This document shows, in pieces, positions 6,797 to 13,656 of a stretch of DNA of 18,052 nucleotides. Both the position numbers and the translations under genes were made by a program. Each line of letters opens with the position of its first letter. Within the stretch, counting starts at the first letter, position 1. The notes under the pieces were generated by a model that was not told where the DNA came from, searched no databases, and was given only the letters and a program-made list of their open reading frames with translations. The stretch spans positions 1-18,052 of the forward strand of contig JAGGTO010000108.1 of the NCBI GenBank assembly GCA_021163705.1, in the 5' to 3' direction. Origin of the DNA: Thermoplasmata archaeon (GTDB lineage: Archaea > Thermoplasmatota > Thermoplasmata > Thermoplasmatales > Aciduliprofundaceae).

Positions 6797-7144
6797 GTGG
6801 GGCTAAAAATTTTGATTGTGGATGATAACGAAGAACTGTTAAAGCTCTACAGTATTTTTTTGAGAAGGTATGATGTAATCGTCGCTAAAAATGGTAAAGA
6901 GGGTGTAGAATTATACTTAAAGGAAAAACCTGATCTTGTGATTATGGATATAAAAATGCCCGAGATGGATGGTGTGGAGGCCACAAGAAAAATAAAGGAA
7001 ATAGATAAAGATGCAAAGATAATTGGTGCCACAGCCTATCACGATAAATATGTGGATGCCATGCTTGAAGCTGGAGCTTTAGAGGTTTTGAAAAAACCAT
7101 TTAAATATCGAGAGCTTTTGGACATCATTCAGAAGTATACATGA
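6797..7144 (+). CDS. Stand-alone response-regulator receiver domain (CheY-like)
   Basis: 115 residues from GTG 6797, just one receiver domain with no output domain. The acidic pair DD is at residues 9-10, the phospho-acceptor Asp51 is in IMDIKMPEMDG, the switch Thr79 is in IIGATAYHD, and Lys100 is in LKKPF. All phosphorylation residues are present. Start is uncertain: in-frame TTG 6776 and TTG 6791 would add seven or two residues, but the strand beginning KILIVDD needs only a few residues before it. No histidine kinase or other two-component gene is in the window. The 3' end overlaps the convergent amidohydrolase by 20 bases. Confidence 0.88.
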   Translation: MGLKILIVDDNEELLKLYSIFLRRYDVIVAKNGKEGVELYLKEKPDLVIMDIKMPEMDGVEATRKIKEIDKDAKIIGATAYHDKYVDAMLEAGALEVLKKPFKYRELLDIIQKYT

Positions 7145-8519
7145 GTTTTCCATTCACAATGGTCATTTTTATCTTGATCTTATTAACTCCTTCTCTCACT
7201 CTCTCTGGATCATCACTTAACACAACCAGATCAGCCAGATAACCCTCCTTAATCTCTCCCAGCAGTGAATTCATATATTTTGACCCCTCCGTATACGCTT
7301 TAAAAGCTTCGTGCACCTCTATTCTCTGTTGTGGATACCGAGAATTCACAGCAAAATAAATACCAAACAGGGGATCCATAGGCATACAGTCAGAGCCAAA
7401 GAGAAGCTTTGCTCCAGAATCAATAAGCTTTCTGTATGGATTGTTTCTCTCAAGCCATTCTTCTCCCAGTTTGGTGTAATATAGACCTCCCTTTGCATTC
7501 CATTTGAGAAAATTAGGTTGCATGCTCAACTCCATTTTTCCCAGAGGATTTAACTGTTCCTCTCTTACAAGCTCCACATGCTCAATTCTGTTTCCTGGAT
7601 ATTCTCTATACGCTTTTAACACCTCATCTATGGCCGTGTCTCCAATGGCATGGGTCATCACCTTGATTCCCCTGGAATTCGCATCCTTTAGTATGTTTTT
7701 CAGTTTTTTGGCTCTTAGGAGAGGCTTAACTACCTTGCCATCAATGTACCTTGTGGCAGCAGTTTCTGCACCTATGGAACCATCTGCAAATAATTTGAGA
7801 GCACCTATTCGGAGATATGAATTACCATAACCACTGTACAATCCAAGCTTTTTTATGATTTGATATGCACTTCCATAAAAACTTGCAAATATCCTTATTT
7901 TAAGCTCTCCTCTTCTATGCATCTCCATATATTTCTTCAGAGTATCAATATTTGCAAAATCATGCACACATGTTATTCCCTTGCTCAAAGCATAATTCTG
8001 GGCATATTCAAAATTCAAGCTGTCTCCGATCTTAAGCCTCTTAAGTATTTTCTCAAGCAAATTCTCCTTAAGAACTCCCTCATCATTCCACACATCCATT
8101 TTTTTAAGCATTGCCGTATTTGCAACTCCAACATGCCCATCTTCTCTTATTAATAACACGGGCTTGGAACATACATCATCGAGTTCCTCCCTCGTTATAT
8201 ATCTTTTCTCCTCCCAAAAACTCTCATCCCATCCCCTGCCTATTATTATTTTCCTCTTTTCGCACTCCCTTTCCGCCATATTAAAGACTTCTCTTCTGCT
8301 CTTACCTGTTAAATCAAGATATTCATGCATTATTGCTATGTTAATCAAATGGGCGTGGGAATCACAGAATCCAGGCACAACATATCCTCCTCTCGCATCT
8401 ATTTTTCTAGCTGCTGAAGGGGGATTGTCTTTCCCCAATTTACTAATTTTATCTCCCTCTATCAATAGCCACTCATAGTCCTCTTTACCTATTACAGCAT
8501 TGTAAATAAGAAGGCTCAT
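7125..8519 (-). CDS. Amidohydrolase of the YtcJ/Amidohydro_3 type
   Basis: 464 residues, close to the family's usual length. Metal-binding and catalytic motifs of the amidohydrolase superfamily are visible: GFCDSHAHL with His55 and His57, KLFADGSIG with Lys242, THAIGD with His290, RIEHVE with His314, and LFGSDCMP with Asp377. The small N- and C-terminal beta-sandwich parts are present, including the closing GYLADLVVLSDDP. The substrate cannot be read from sequence; family members hydrolyse amide or imide bonds in varied compounds. ATG at 8517-8519 is 28 bases after the peptidase stop on the same strand. There is no clear ribosome binding site, but a weak TATA-like ATTTATC sits about 26 bases upstream within the peptidase end and gap. 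It is either the second gene of a peptidase operon or has its own leaderless promoter. Cytoplasmic: no signal peptide. Confidence 0.9.
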   Translation of the reverse strand: MSLLIYNAVIGKEDYEWLLIEGDKISKLGKDNPPSAARKIDARGGYVVPGFCDSHAHLINIAIMHEYLDLTGKSRREVFNMAERECEKRKIIIGRGWDESFWEEKRYITREELDDVCSKPVLLIREDGHVGVANTAMLKKMDVWNDEGVLKENLLEKILKRLKIGDSLNFEYAQNYALSKGITCVHDFANIDTLKKYMEMHRRGELKIRIFASFYGSAYQIIKKLGLYSGYGNSYLRIGALKLFADGSIGAETAATRYIDGKVVKPLLRAKKLKNILKDANSRGIKVMTHAIGDTAIDEVLKAYREYPGNRIEHVELVREEQLNPLGKMELSMQPNFLKWNAKGGLYYTKLGEEWLERNNPYRKLIDSGAKLLFGSDCMPMDPLFGIYFAVNSRYPQQRIEVHEAFKAYTEGSKYMNSLLGEIKEGYLADLVVLSDDPERVREGVNKIKIKMTIVNGKLMYTSE

Positions 8520-8547
8520 AAAGAGAGAAATTGCAAAGGAAGATAAA

Positions 8548-10419
8548 TCACTTACGCTTCACATGCTCCAAGAACCATTTTGAAATCTCCTCTAACCTTA
8601 CTTCCCGGTGCTTTGGCTTACCACTTCTGGAGAGATCATGGTTTTCCTCGGGAAATAGTACCATTTTCACCTCTTTTTTCTGCATTTTCAGCGCGTAAAA
8701 GAGTTGGTATGCCTGCTCCACAGGACATCTATAATCTTCTTCGCTATGAATGATAAGAAGAGGGGTCTTCACATTTCTTGCATACTTCAGTGGAGATTTT
8801 TCCCAGTAATCTAAAAGGGCATCCCACAGATTTTTGCCTGAGCCTATTTGATCCTCTGCAAACCAGGGGCCTATGTCACTAGTACCCCAGAAAGATATCT
8901 GGTTACTTATGCTCCTTTGCGTTACTGCTGCCCTGAAACGGGAGGTATGACCCACTATCCAGTTAGTCATGAATCCACCATATGAGCCACCAGTTACAAA
9001 GAGATTTTCTGTATCTACTGGATAATTCTTAATAACATAATCCATTGCTTCCATTAAATCTTGATACTCCCTTTCCCCATATTTTCCCTGGATCCTCACA
9101 GCAAATTTCTCAGAGTATCCAGCACTACCTCTTGGATTTGTAAATACTACCCCAAAACCTAGAGAGTTTAAATAATGGAACTCGAACATGAAACCATAAC
9201 CATATGCTGTTTTTGGGCCTCCATGGATCTCCAGTATGAGTGGATATCTCTCACCCTCTCCCGGGATAATCCATCCATCTATACTCTCCCCATCTGAAGA
9301 CTTGAATGTGAATTCTTCGGGTTCTTTTAACCCTCTGTTTTTAAGAAAACGATTTAGATTGGTTAATCTTCTTTCCTTATTCCCCCTTCTCACAAATAAC
9401 TCTGGTGGGTGTATTGCATCCTGCGCTGTAAATGCAAGGATACCATTGGCATAGGTGAAAGATTCTACACTCCTTTTTCCACCCAGATACTTCGTGCATT
9501 TTCCATCAGCATACAGATAAATGGGAGCACATCCTCCTTCCGTTACAACAAATAAAATCTCCTTATTGGAGATCCACTGAAAATCATTGCCTGGAGAAAA
9601 GCGAACATCTGAATTGAGCGCATTTCCAAAGGGTAAGTCTAGTTCACAGGCCCTTGTATAATCTCCCCCTTCTATATCTATGAAATGCAGTTTACTGTGC
9701 TCCAACAAGCTCTTTTCCCTGAATTTGAGAAATACTGCGATTCTTTTTTTATCTGGAGATATTCTCAGGGCTGCAATATTTGCCTCTCTCTTGGATATCT
9801 TCTTACTTCTCCCATCTCTCCATATGTATAAGTTGTGCATATATGGTCTTGTCTCATCCTCTGATGTTGCATAGGCCACCAGACCATCTTTTACATCATA
9901 GGCAACAACATCAAAATCTCCATCTGTAAGCTTCTCCACCTTCCCTCCATTCAACGGTACCCTGTAGAGATGCATTCTGGCATTGTAAATGAAGCCCTTT
10001 CCATTGAAATAAAAAGGTATGTGTGTAATTCTTTTCACATCATCCTTCTCTTTCTTTATATCTGGAGCGAGAAAATATACATACTCCCCATCCACTCGAT
10101 GATCCGCAATCTTTTCTCTCTCTAAAATTATTTTGGACTCTCCTCCCTCCAGGGAAATTCTCCTTAGCTGTATCTTCTTATCTCTTGAGCTCAAATATAC
10201 GATGTATCTCTCATCTTTTGTGAACCTTGGACCACTATCCTTCTCACCAGAGGTGAATTCCCTTATTCCATTTCTCCATAGATATATTCGGGAGAGATAG
10301 TCATTCTTCTTTCTATCCATCCTGGCTACTGTGAATGCAATGAACTTCCCGGAGGGAGAGATCTGTGCATCTGATACTAATCTCAATCTATATAAGTCTC
10401 CTAATTCGAGCTTTTTCAT
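8548..10419 (-). CDS. S9-family serine peptidase (acyl-aminoacyl-peptidase/oligopeptidase type)
   Basis: 623 residues. An N-terminal seven-bladed beta-propeller (residues about 10-370, with SDAQISPSGKFIAFTVARMD and similar WD-like blades such as RISPDKKRIAVFL) filters small peptides. It is followed by an alpha/beta hydrolase domain. The catalytic triad is complete: Ser479 in GGSYGGFM, Asp562 in HSEEDYRCP, His594 in EENHDLSRSG. HGGPKTAYG near residue 415 forms the oxyanion region. No signal peptide, so it acts in the cytoplasm on imported peptides. The start is ATG 10417-10419, not the longer in-frame form to 10503 which runs into the repeat block. A TATA-like box centred about 27 bases upstream supports a leaderless message. 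It faces the peptide ABC importer across the repeat block, which suits peptide breakdown after uptake. Confidence 0.94.
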   Translation of the reverse strand: MKKLELGDLYRLRLVSDAQISPSGKFIAFTVARMDRKKNDYLSRIYLWRNGIREFTSGEKDSGPRFTKDERYIVYLSSRDKKIQLRRISLEGGESKIILEREKIADHRVDGEYVYFLAPDIKKEKDDVKRITHIPFYFNGKGFIYNARMHLYRVPLNGGKVEKLTDGDFDVVAYDVKDGLVAYATSEDETRPYMHNLYIWRDGRSKKISKREANIAALRISPDKKRIAVFLKFREKSLLEHSKLHFIDIEGGDYTRACELDLPFGNALNSDVRFSPGNDFQWISNKEILFVVTEGGCAPIYLYADGKCTKYLGGKRSVESFTYANGILAFTAQDAIHPPELFVRRGNKERRLTNLNRFLKNRGLKEPEEFTFKSSDGESIDGWIIPGEGERYPLILEIHGGPKTAYGYGFMFEFHYLNSLGFGVVFTNPRGSAGYSEKFAVRIQGKYGEREYQDLMEAMDYVIKNYPVDTENLFVTGGSYGGFMTNWIVGHTSRFRAAVTQRSISNQISFWGTSDIGPWFAEDQIGSGKNLWDALLDYWEKSPLKYARNVKTPLLIIHSEEDYRCPVEQAYQLFYALKMQKKEVKMVLFPEENHDLSRSGKPKHREVRLEEISKWFLEHVKRK

Positions 10420-10439
10420 ATTCCATTGTATGTCAATAC

Positions 10440-10456
10440 AAAAGATAAACTTTTCC
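10440..10456 (-). promoter_or_regulatory. Putative BRE/TATA of the S9 peptidase gene
   Basis: The minus strand reads GGGAAAAGTTTATCTTT, i.e. a purine-rich BRE-like stretch then TTTATCTTT. Its centre lies about 27 bases before the ATG, so the transcript would be leaderless. The repeat block begins within about 3 bases of the upstream edge of this element. Confidence 0.5.
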
Positions 10457-10459
10457 CAA

Positions 10460-10492
10460 CGAAGGGGGCTCCGCCCCCTTTCTAAACCCCCA
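10460..10492. repeat. GGGGGC hairpin module, copy 1
   Basis: CGAAGGGGGC, loop TCC, GCCCCC, then a T-rich link and ACCCCCA. The stem GGGGGC/GCCCCC (10464-10478) is perfect. It pairs with a second copy at 10734-10766 that keeps the stem but changes the three loop bases. Confidence 0.75.
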
Positions 10493-10519
10493 CGAAGGGG
10501 CACCTACGAAGGGACACCT
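10492..10519. repeat. 14-base tandem repeat
   Basis: ACGAAGGGGCACCT followed at once by ACGAAGGGACACCT, one mismatch. It joins the first hairpin module to the first ~88-base unit. A diverged relative (ACGAAGAAGGCACC) occurs at 10902-10915. Confidence 0.75.
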
Positions 10520-10603
10520 ACACAGCGCCTTTCCGAAGAGAAGGCTTGCTCACAACTCCGCTTCGCTCCGTTGTTCGTTTTCCCTCTCTACACCCTTCCC
10601 TTA
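10515..10603. repeat. ~88-base repeat unit, copy A
   Basis: Runs from CACCTACACAGCGCC to CTTCCCTTA. It is about 85% identical by eye to copy B at 10646-10733, offset 131 bases at the left end and 130 at the right. The internal hairpin (10527-10545) has two stem mismatches here, whereas it is perfect in copy B. Confidence 0.8.
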
Positions 10604-10617
10604 TTAGTTTTGGGGTA

Positions 10618-10640
10618 AAGCACCTTTTCCAAAGGGGCTT
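10618..10640. repeat. AAAGGGGCTT hairpin module, copy 1
   Basis: AAGCACCTTT, loop TCC, AAAGGGGCTT: a 10-pair stem with one A-G mismatch. Preceded by GGGGTA and followed by TGGGG. Related modules occur at 10785-10812 and 10866-10884. Confidence 0.7.
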
Positions 10641-10645
10641 TGGGG

Positions 10646-10733
10646 CACCTACGCAACGCCTTCCCGAAGGGAAGGCTTGCTCGCAACTCTGCTTCGCTCC
10701 GTTACTCGTTTCCCCCTCTACCCTCTTCCCTTA
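10646..10733. repeat. ~88-base repeat unit, copy B
   Basis: Runs from CACCTACGCAACGCC to CTTCCCTTA. Contains a perfect 8-pair hairpin GCCTTCCC-GAA-GGGAAGGC at 10658-10676 and the internal block GCTTCGCTCCGTT shared exactly with copy A. Confidence 0.8.
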
Positions 10734-10766
10734 CGAAGGGGGCGATGCCCCCTCTCTACACCCCCA
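10734..10766. repeat. GGGGGC hairpin module, copy 2
   Basis: CGAAGGGGGC, loop GAT, GCCCCC (stem 10738-10752), then CTCTACA and CCCCCA. Same layout and length as the copy at 10460-10492. Confidence 0.75.
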
Positions 10767-10784
10767 ATTTTTCTTTCCGGGTAA

Positions 10785-10812
10785 AGCCGCTTTCTTTCTA
10801 AGAAAGGGGCTT
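10785..10812. repeat. AAAGGGGCTT hairpin module, copy 2
   Basis: AGCCGCTTTCTT, loop TCT (or near it), AAGAAAGGGGCT: a 12-pair stem with one G-G mismatch at the same place as in the other copies. Preceded by CGGGTAA and followed by TTTGGGG. Confidence 0.7.
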
Positions 10813-10820
10813 TTGGGGTA

Positions 10821-10869
10821 AACGAGCATCACAAGATGCGAGCAAGCCTCGCTCTGCGAGGCGCTGGCC
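10821..10869. repeat. Short inverted copy (C) of the ~88-base unit
   Basis: On the plus strand AACGAG, a small hairpin GCATC-ACAA-GATGC (10826-10839), CGAGCAAGCC, and a perfect hairpin GCCTCGC-TCT-GCGAGGC (10846-10862) ending in GCGCTG. Copies A and B show the same order on the minus strand: AACGA(G/A), a variable segment, GAGCAAGCCT, hairpin, AGGCG(C/T)TG. It is therefore an inverted and shortened member of the same family. Confidence 0.65.
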
Positions 10870-10884
10870 CTTTTTCAAAGGGGC
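10866..10884. repeat. AAAGGGGCTT hairpin module, copy 3
   Basis: CCCTTT, loop TTC, AAAGGG with a G-G mismatch then a G-C pair outside, followed by TTTTGGGG as in the other two copies. Confidence 0.6.
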
Positions 10885-10943
10885 TTTTGGGGTTGATAAG
10901 AACGAAGAAGGCACCCTTATTTTCTAAGGTTTTTCATATTTAC

Positions 10944-10959
10944 TATGTGACAAAACATA
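10944..10959. promoter_or_regulatory. Possible operator upstream of the peptide importer promoter
   Basis: TATGT (10944-10948) and ACATA (10955-10959) form a 5-base inverted repeat with a 6-base spacer, just upstream of the BRE/TATA of the importer operon. The position suits a regulator site, but the match is short. Confidence 0.25.
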
Positions 10960-10961
10960 TT

Positions 10962-10980
10962 TTGGGAAAAATTTTATATA
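10962..10980 (+). promoter_or_regulatory. Putative BRE/TATA of the peptide importer operon
   Basis: TTGGGAAAAA followed by TTTTATATA. The TATA centre (about 10976) predicts a start near 11001, so the leader would be about 12 bases and carry the GGTGA ribosome binding site used by the ATG at 11013. Confidence 0.6.
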
Positions 10981-11012
10981 GCATCCTTACTATTTCTTAG
11001 TAGGTGAGCACA

Positions 11013-12599
11013 ATGAATAAATGGGGTATTGCTGTGATAATAATTGTAGTGATTGTCATTGTAGGTGCAGTGGGTGCCTGGTACGCAGTAAACCAAGGTA
11101 AAGAAGGTGGAGGAGGTGGTCCTGGACCAGCTCCCGCTAAACAGATAGTTATAGGGGTAACAGATAAAGTATCGGATCTGGATCCTGCAAACTCATATGA
11201 CTTTTTCACATGGGAAATACACCAGAATACAATGGATGGTCTGGTAAAGTACAAACTGGGAACGACTGAGATAGAGCCAGCGATAGCCAAGAGCTGGGAA
11301 GTGAACGAGGATGCCACTGTATGGACCTTCCATCTGAGGAATGATGTGAAGTTTGCAGATGGCACGCCTCTCAAGGCGGAGAATGTAGTGTGGAGCATAA
11401 AAAGGGTAATGAAGATCAATGGAGATCCTGCCTGGCTTGTGACAGATTTTGTTAAGGATGTCACCGCACCAGATGATTACACTGTGGTATTCACTCTCAA
11501 GCATTCAACAGCCTATTTCCTCTCTCTGCTATGCACACCTCCTTACTTCCCAGTGAGTCCAAAGTACAATCCCGATGAGATAGATCACGATCAGACAGCT
11601 GGTGGTGCAGGACCCTACAAGATAACAAACTGGGTGAGAGATCAGGAGATGGATCTGGAGATAAATCCCTATTACTATGGTTCAAAGCCCAAGACTGAGA
11701 AGATAGTTATAAGATTCTATCAGAGTGCCTCCACAATGAGGCTTGCACTTCAGAATGGTGAGATAAACATCGCTTGGAGAACATTAACTCCCACCGATAT
11801 AAAGAGCCTCCAGGAGAGTGGAAAGTTTACAGTGGTTGAGGTACCAAGTGCCTATATAAGATATGCGTGTCTGCAGACCCAGGCACCTCCAACCAATAAC
11901 AAGCTTGTGAGACAGGCACTGGCTGCAGCGGTGGATAGGAGCAAGATAGCATCCATAGTGTTCCAGGATACTGTTGAGCCCCTTTACACAATGATACCCA
12001 TAGGAATGTGGTCCCATGAGGATGTCTTCAAGGATAAATATGGTGCAGGACCTAATCTGGAGTTGGCAAAGCAACTGTTGCAGCAGGCAGGTTACAGTGA
12101 GAGCAATAAGCTGGAGGTGCAGCTGTGGTACACACCTACCCATTATGGTGATACAGAGGCAGATCTGGCACAGATGCTTAAGGAACAGTGGGAGGCTACT
12201 GGAATGGTGGAAGTAACAATAAAGAGCGCTGAATGGGGAACATATCTTGATTATGCAAGAAATGCAGAGATGCAGATCTCTCTCTTTGGATGGTATCCGG
12301 ATTATCTGGATCCTGATGACTATACAACCCCATTCCTTGAATCCCCGGCAAACAACTGGGCTGGCACAAGATACAACAACTCACATATGAACGAGATTTT
12401 ACAGGAGGCGCAGAGTCTATCGGATCAGAGTAAAAGAGCGCAGCTTTACAAGGAAGCACAGCAGATACTGGCTGAGGATGTACCCTATATACCATTGATA
12501 CAGGGCAAGCTGTATGTGGTCACAGATCCCAACATAAAGGGTGTGAACATAGGTCCAGATATGGTATTCCACTATGATCTTCTCTATTGGACTTCTTAA
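11013..12599 (+). CDS. Peptide ABC transporter, membrane-anchored substrate-binding protein (family 5)
   Basis: 528 residues. It binds oligo- or dipeptides outside the cell and hands them to the permeases. Residues about 4-25 (WGIAVIIIVVIVIVGAVGAW) are one hydrophobic anchor. A Gly/Pro linker (GGGGGPGPAPAK) tethers the binding domain. There is no lipobox cysteine, so anchoring by an uncleaved segment is expected. SBP_bac_5 features include QNTMDGLVKY, EPAIAKSWEV, WTFHLRNDVKFADGTPLKAE, and the late EEAQ-like segment with LAEDVPYIPLI. ATG 11013 was chosen over GTG 11004 because GGTGA lies at 11003-11007. It is the first gene of a five-gene operon and is followed by a T-rich tract that may limit read-through. 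Peptide rather than nickel or sugar specificity is inferred from the subunits and the neighbouring peptidase. Confidence 0.93.
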   Translation: MNKWGIAVIIIVVIVIVGAVGAWYAVNQGKEGGGGGPGPAPAKQIVIGVTDKVSDLDPANSYDFFTWEIHQNTMDGLVKYKLGTTEIEPAIAKSWEVNEDATVWTFHLRNDVKFADGTPLKAENVVWSIKRVMKINGDPAWLVTDFVKDVTAPDDYTVVFTLKHSTAYFLSLLCTPPYFPVSPKYNPDEIDHDQTAGGAGPYKITNWVRDQEMDLEINPYYYGSKPKTEKIVIRFYQSASTMRLALQNGEINIAWRTLTPTDIKSLQESGKFTVVEVPSAYIRYACLQTQAPPTNNKLVRQALAAAVDRSKIASIVFQDTVEPLYTMIPIGMWSHEDVFKDKYGAGPNLELAKQLLQQAGYSESNKLEVQLWYTPTHYGDTEADLAQMLKEQWEATGMVEVTIKSAEWGTYLDYARNAEMQISLFGWYPDYLDPDDYTTPFLESPANNWAGTRYNNSHMNEILQEAQSLSDQSKRAQLYKEAQQILAEDVPYIPLIQGKLYVVTDPNIKGVNIGPDMVFHYDLLYWTS

Positions 12600-12614
12600 T
12601 TTTTTCTCTTTTTT
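12600..12614 (+). terminator. T-rich tract after the binding-protein gene, possible partial terminator
   Basis: Immediately after the stop codon, 13 of 15 bases are T (TTTTTTCTCTTTTTT). Archaeal RNA polymerase terminates on such tracts without needing a hairpin. Lying inside an operon, it may cut some transcripts short and so raise the amount of binding protein over permeases. The next gene's ribosome binding site starts at its end. Confidence 0.4.
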
Positions 12615-12625
12615 GAGGTGGGTTA

Positions 12626-13648
12626 ATGGCTTCCAGAGGACTCGGTAGGTATATAGTGATTCGTGCCCTTCTCATAGTGCCCATGATACTTATCCTCTAC
12701 ACGGTGGTATTCATATTTCTTAGAGTTCTGCCAGGTAATCCCGTGATGGCTGTGGTAGGTGCTAAAAACATACCACCTGAGCAGTTAAAGGCACTGGAGC
12801 ATATGGCTGGATTGGATAAACCCTATTGGGTTCAGTACTTTGATTATCTTGTTAAGTTGCTTCATGGTGATTTTGGAGTGACACTGGCATTTCCTATGGG
12901 CAAACCTGTTTGGGAGTATATAGCCCTTAGATTTCCTGCCACCCTGGAGCTAACAATATGGGGATTCTTTTTCAGCGTGTTATTTGGCATACTTACAGGT
13001 GTAACAGGGGCTATAAAAAAAGGTAGTAAGGTGGATACCTCCATGAGATTTTACAGTATATTCGTTTACACACTCTTCATTCCATGGTTTGGGATGATGC
13101 TTCAGTATTTATTTGGTGTGGTTTTGCATGCCCTTCCTACCTCTGGTCGTATAGATCCTGGATTACATCTTCACACAATCACAGGTCTCTATATACTGGA
13201 TAGCATCATAACGGGAAACTGGTCTGCATTTGTAAGCTCCATTCGCCACATAATACTTCCGAGTTTAACACTTGGAATAGTGCTTAGTGGAGCTTATACG
13301 AGATTGGTGAGAAATAATATGGTGGATGTTCTCAGTCAAGATTTCATACGCTCATATCATGCCAGGGGAGTGACTGGGTGGAAGATAACATGGTATGCCC
13401 TAAAAAATGCGTTCATCCCAGTGATAACGCTTATGGGTCTGCAGTTTGCCATACTACTGGGAGGAGCTGTATTAACTGAGACAACATTCAGCTGGCCAGG
13501 AATGGGTACATTTCTAATGGAGAGAATAGATTACAGAGACTATTCTTCGATCCAAGGCACGGTTATATTCATAGCCATATTCATAGGAGTGATAAGCTTG
13601 ATTGTGGATATCGTTTATGCGCTTCTAGATCCCCGTGTGAAATATTAG
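12626..13648 (+). CDS. dppB: Peptide ABC transporter permease, DppB/OppB type
   Basis: 340 residues, a polytopic membrane protein forming half of the import channel. The N-terminal segment GRYIVIRALLIVPMILILYT and FLRVLPGNPV are typical of the DppB family. About six membrane segments are visible. The coupling (EAA-type) loop lies in YHARGVTGWKITWYALKNAF, followed by the usual PVITLMGLQFAILLGGAV. It ends YALLDPRVKY, the standard family terminus. ATG 12626 has GAGGTGGG at 12615-12622. It is 26 bases after the binding-protein stop and 8 bases before dppC. The cytoplasmic loop would contact one of the two ATPases encoded downstream. Confidence 0.95.
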   Translation: MASRGLGRYIVIRALLIVPMILILYTVVFIFLRVLPGNPVMAVVGAKNIPPEQLKALEHMAGLDKPYWVQYFDYLVKLLHGDFGVTLAFPMGKPVWEYIALRFPATLELTIWGFFFSVLFGILTGVTGAIKKGSKVDTSMRFYSIFVYTLFIPWFGMMLQYLFGVVLHALPTSGRIDPGLHLHTITGLYILDSIITGNWSAFVSSIRHIILPSLTLGIVLSGAYTRLVRNNMVDVLSQDFIRSYHARGVTGWKITWYALKNAFIPVITLMGLQFAILLGGAVLTETTFSWPGMGTFLMERIDYRDYSSIQGTVIFIAIFIGVISLIVDIVYALLDPRVKY

Positions 13649-13656
13649 GTGATAGA

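Larger units (their letters stand above)
10459..10894. repeat. Mosaic block of repeated hairpin modules (noncoding)
   Basis: About 435 bases between two divergent promoters with no credible gene. It is built from recurring modules: two GGGGGC-NNN-GCCCCC hairpin units, a 14-base tandem pair, two ~88-base direct repeats 130-131 bases apart, one short inverted relative of that unit, and three copies of a hairpin with conserved AAAGGGGCTT. It is GC-richer than its surroundings: bases 10641-10700 are 38/60 G or C by count. Open frames across it are repeat-encoded, rich in S, P, L and R, and change between copies, so they are treated as spurious. It could be a family of palindromic intergenic elements, the remains of a miniature mobile element, or a structured RNA. 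Confidence 0.8.

Noticed and set aside
10420..10503. 28-residue N-terminal extension of the S9 peptidase
   Set aside because: It reads through the TATA region and into the GGGGGC hairpin module. ATG 10419 starts a family-like N-terminus and has a promoter at leaderless spacing.
10331..10821. Two overlapping plus-strand open frames (10331-10618 and 10546-10821) in the repeat block
   Set aside because: They run across the repeated hairpin modules, share repeat-encoded peptides (such as TQRL and EKACSQL), start inside the peptidase gene or the repeat, and have no ribosome binding site or promoter.
10459..10894. CRISPR array
   Set aside because: Repeat units differ in length and orientation, and there are no uniform repeats with unique, equal-length spacers and no cas genes.
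11004..11012. GTG 11004 as start of the peptide-binding protein
   Set aside because: The GTG lies within the GGTGA ribosome binding site that serves ATG 11013 at normal spacing; the three extra residues add nothing.
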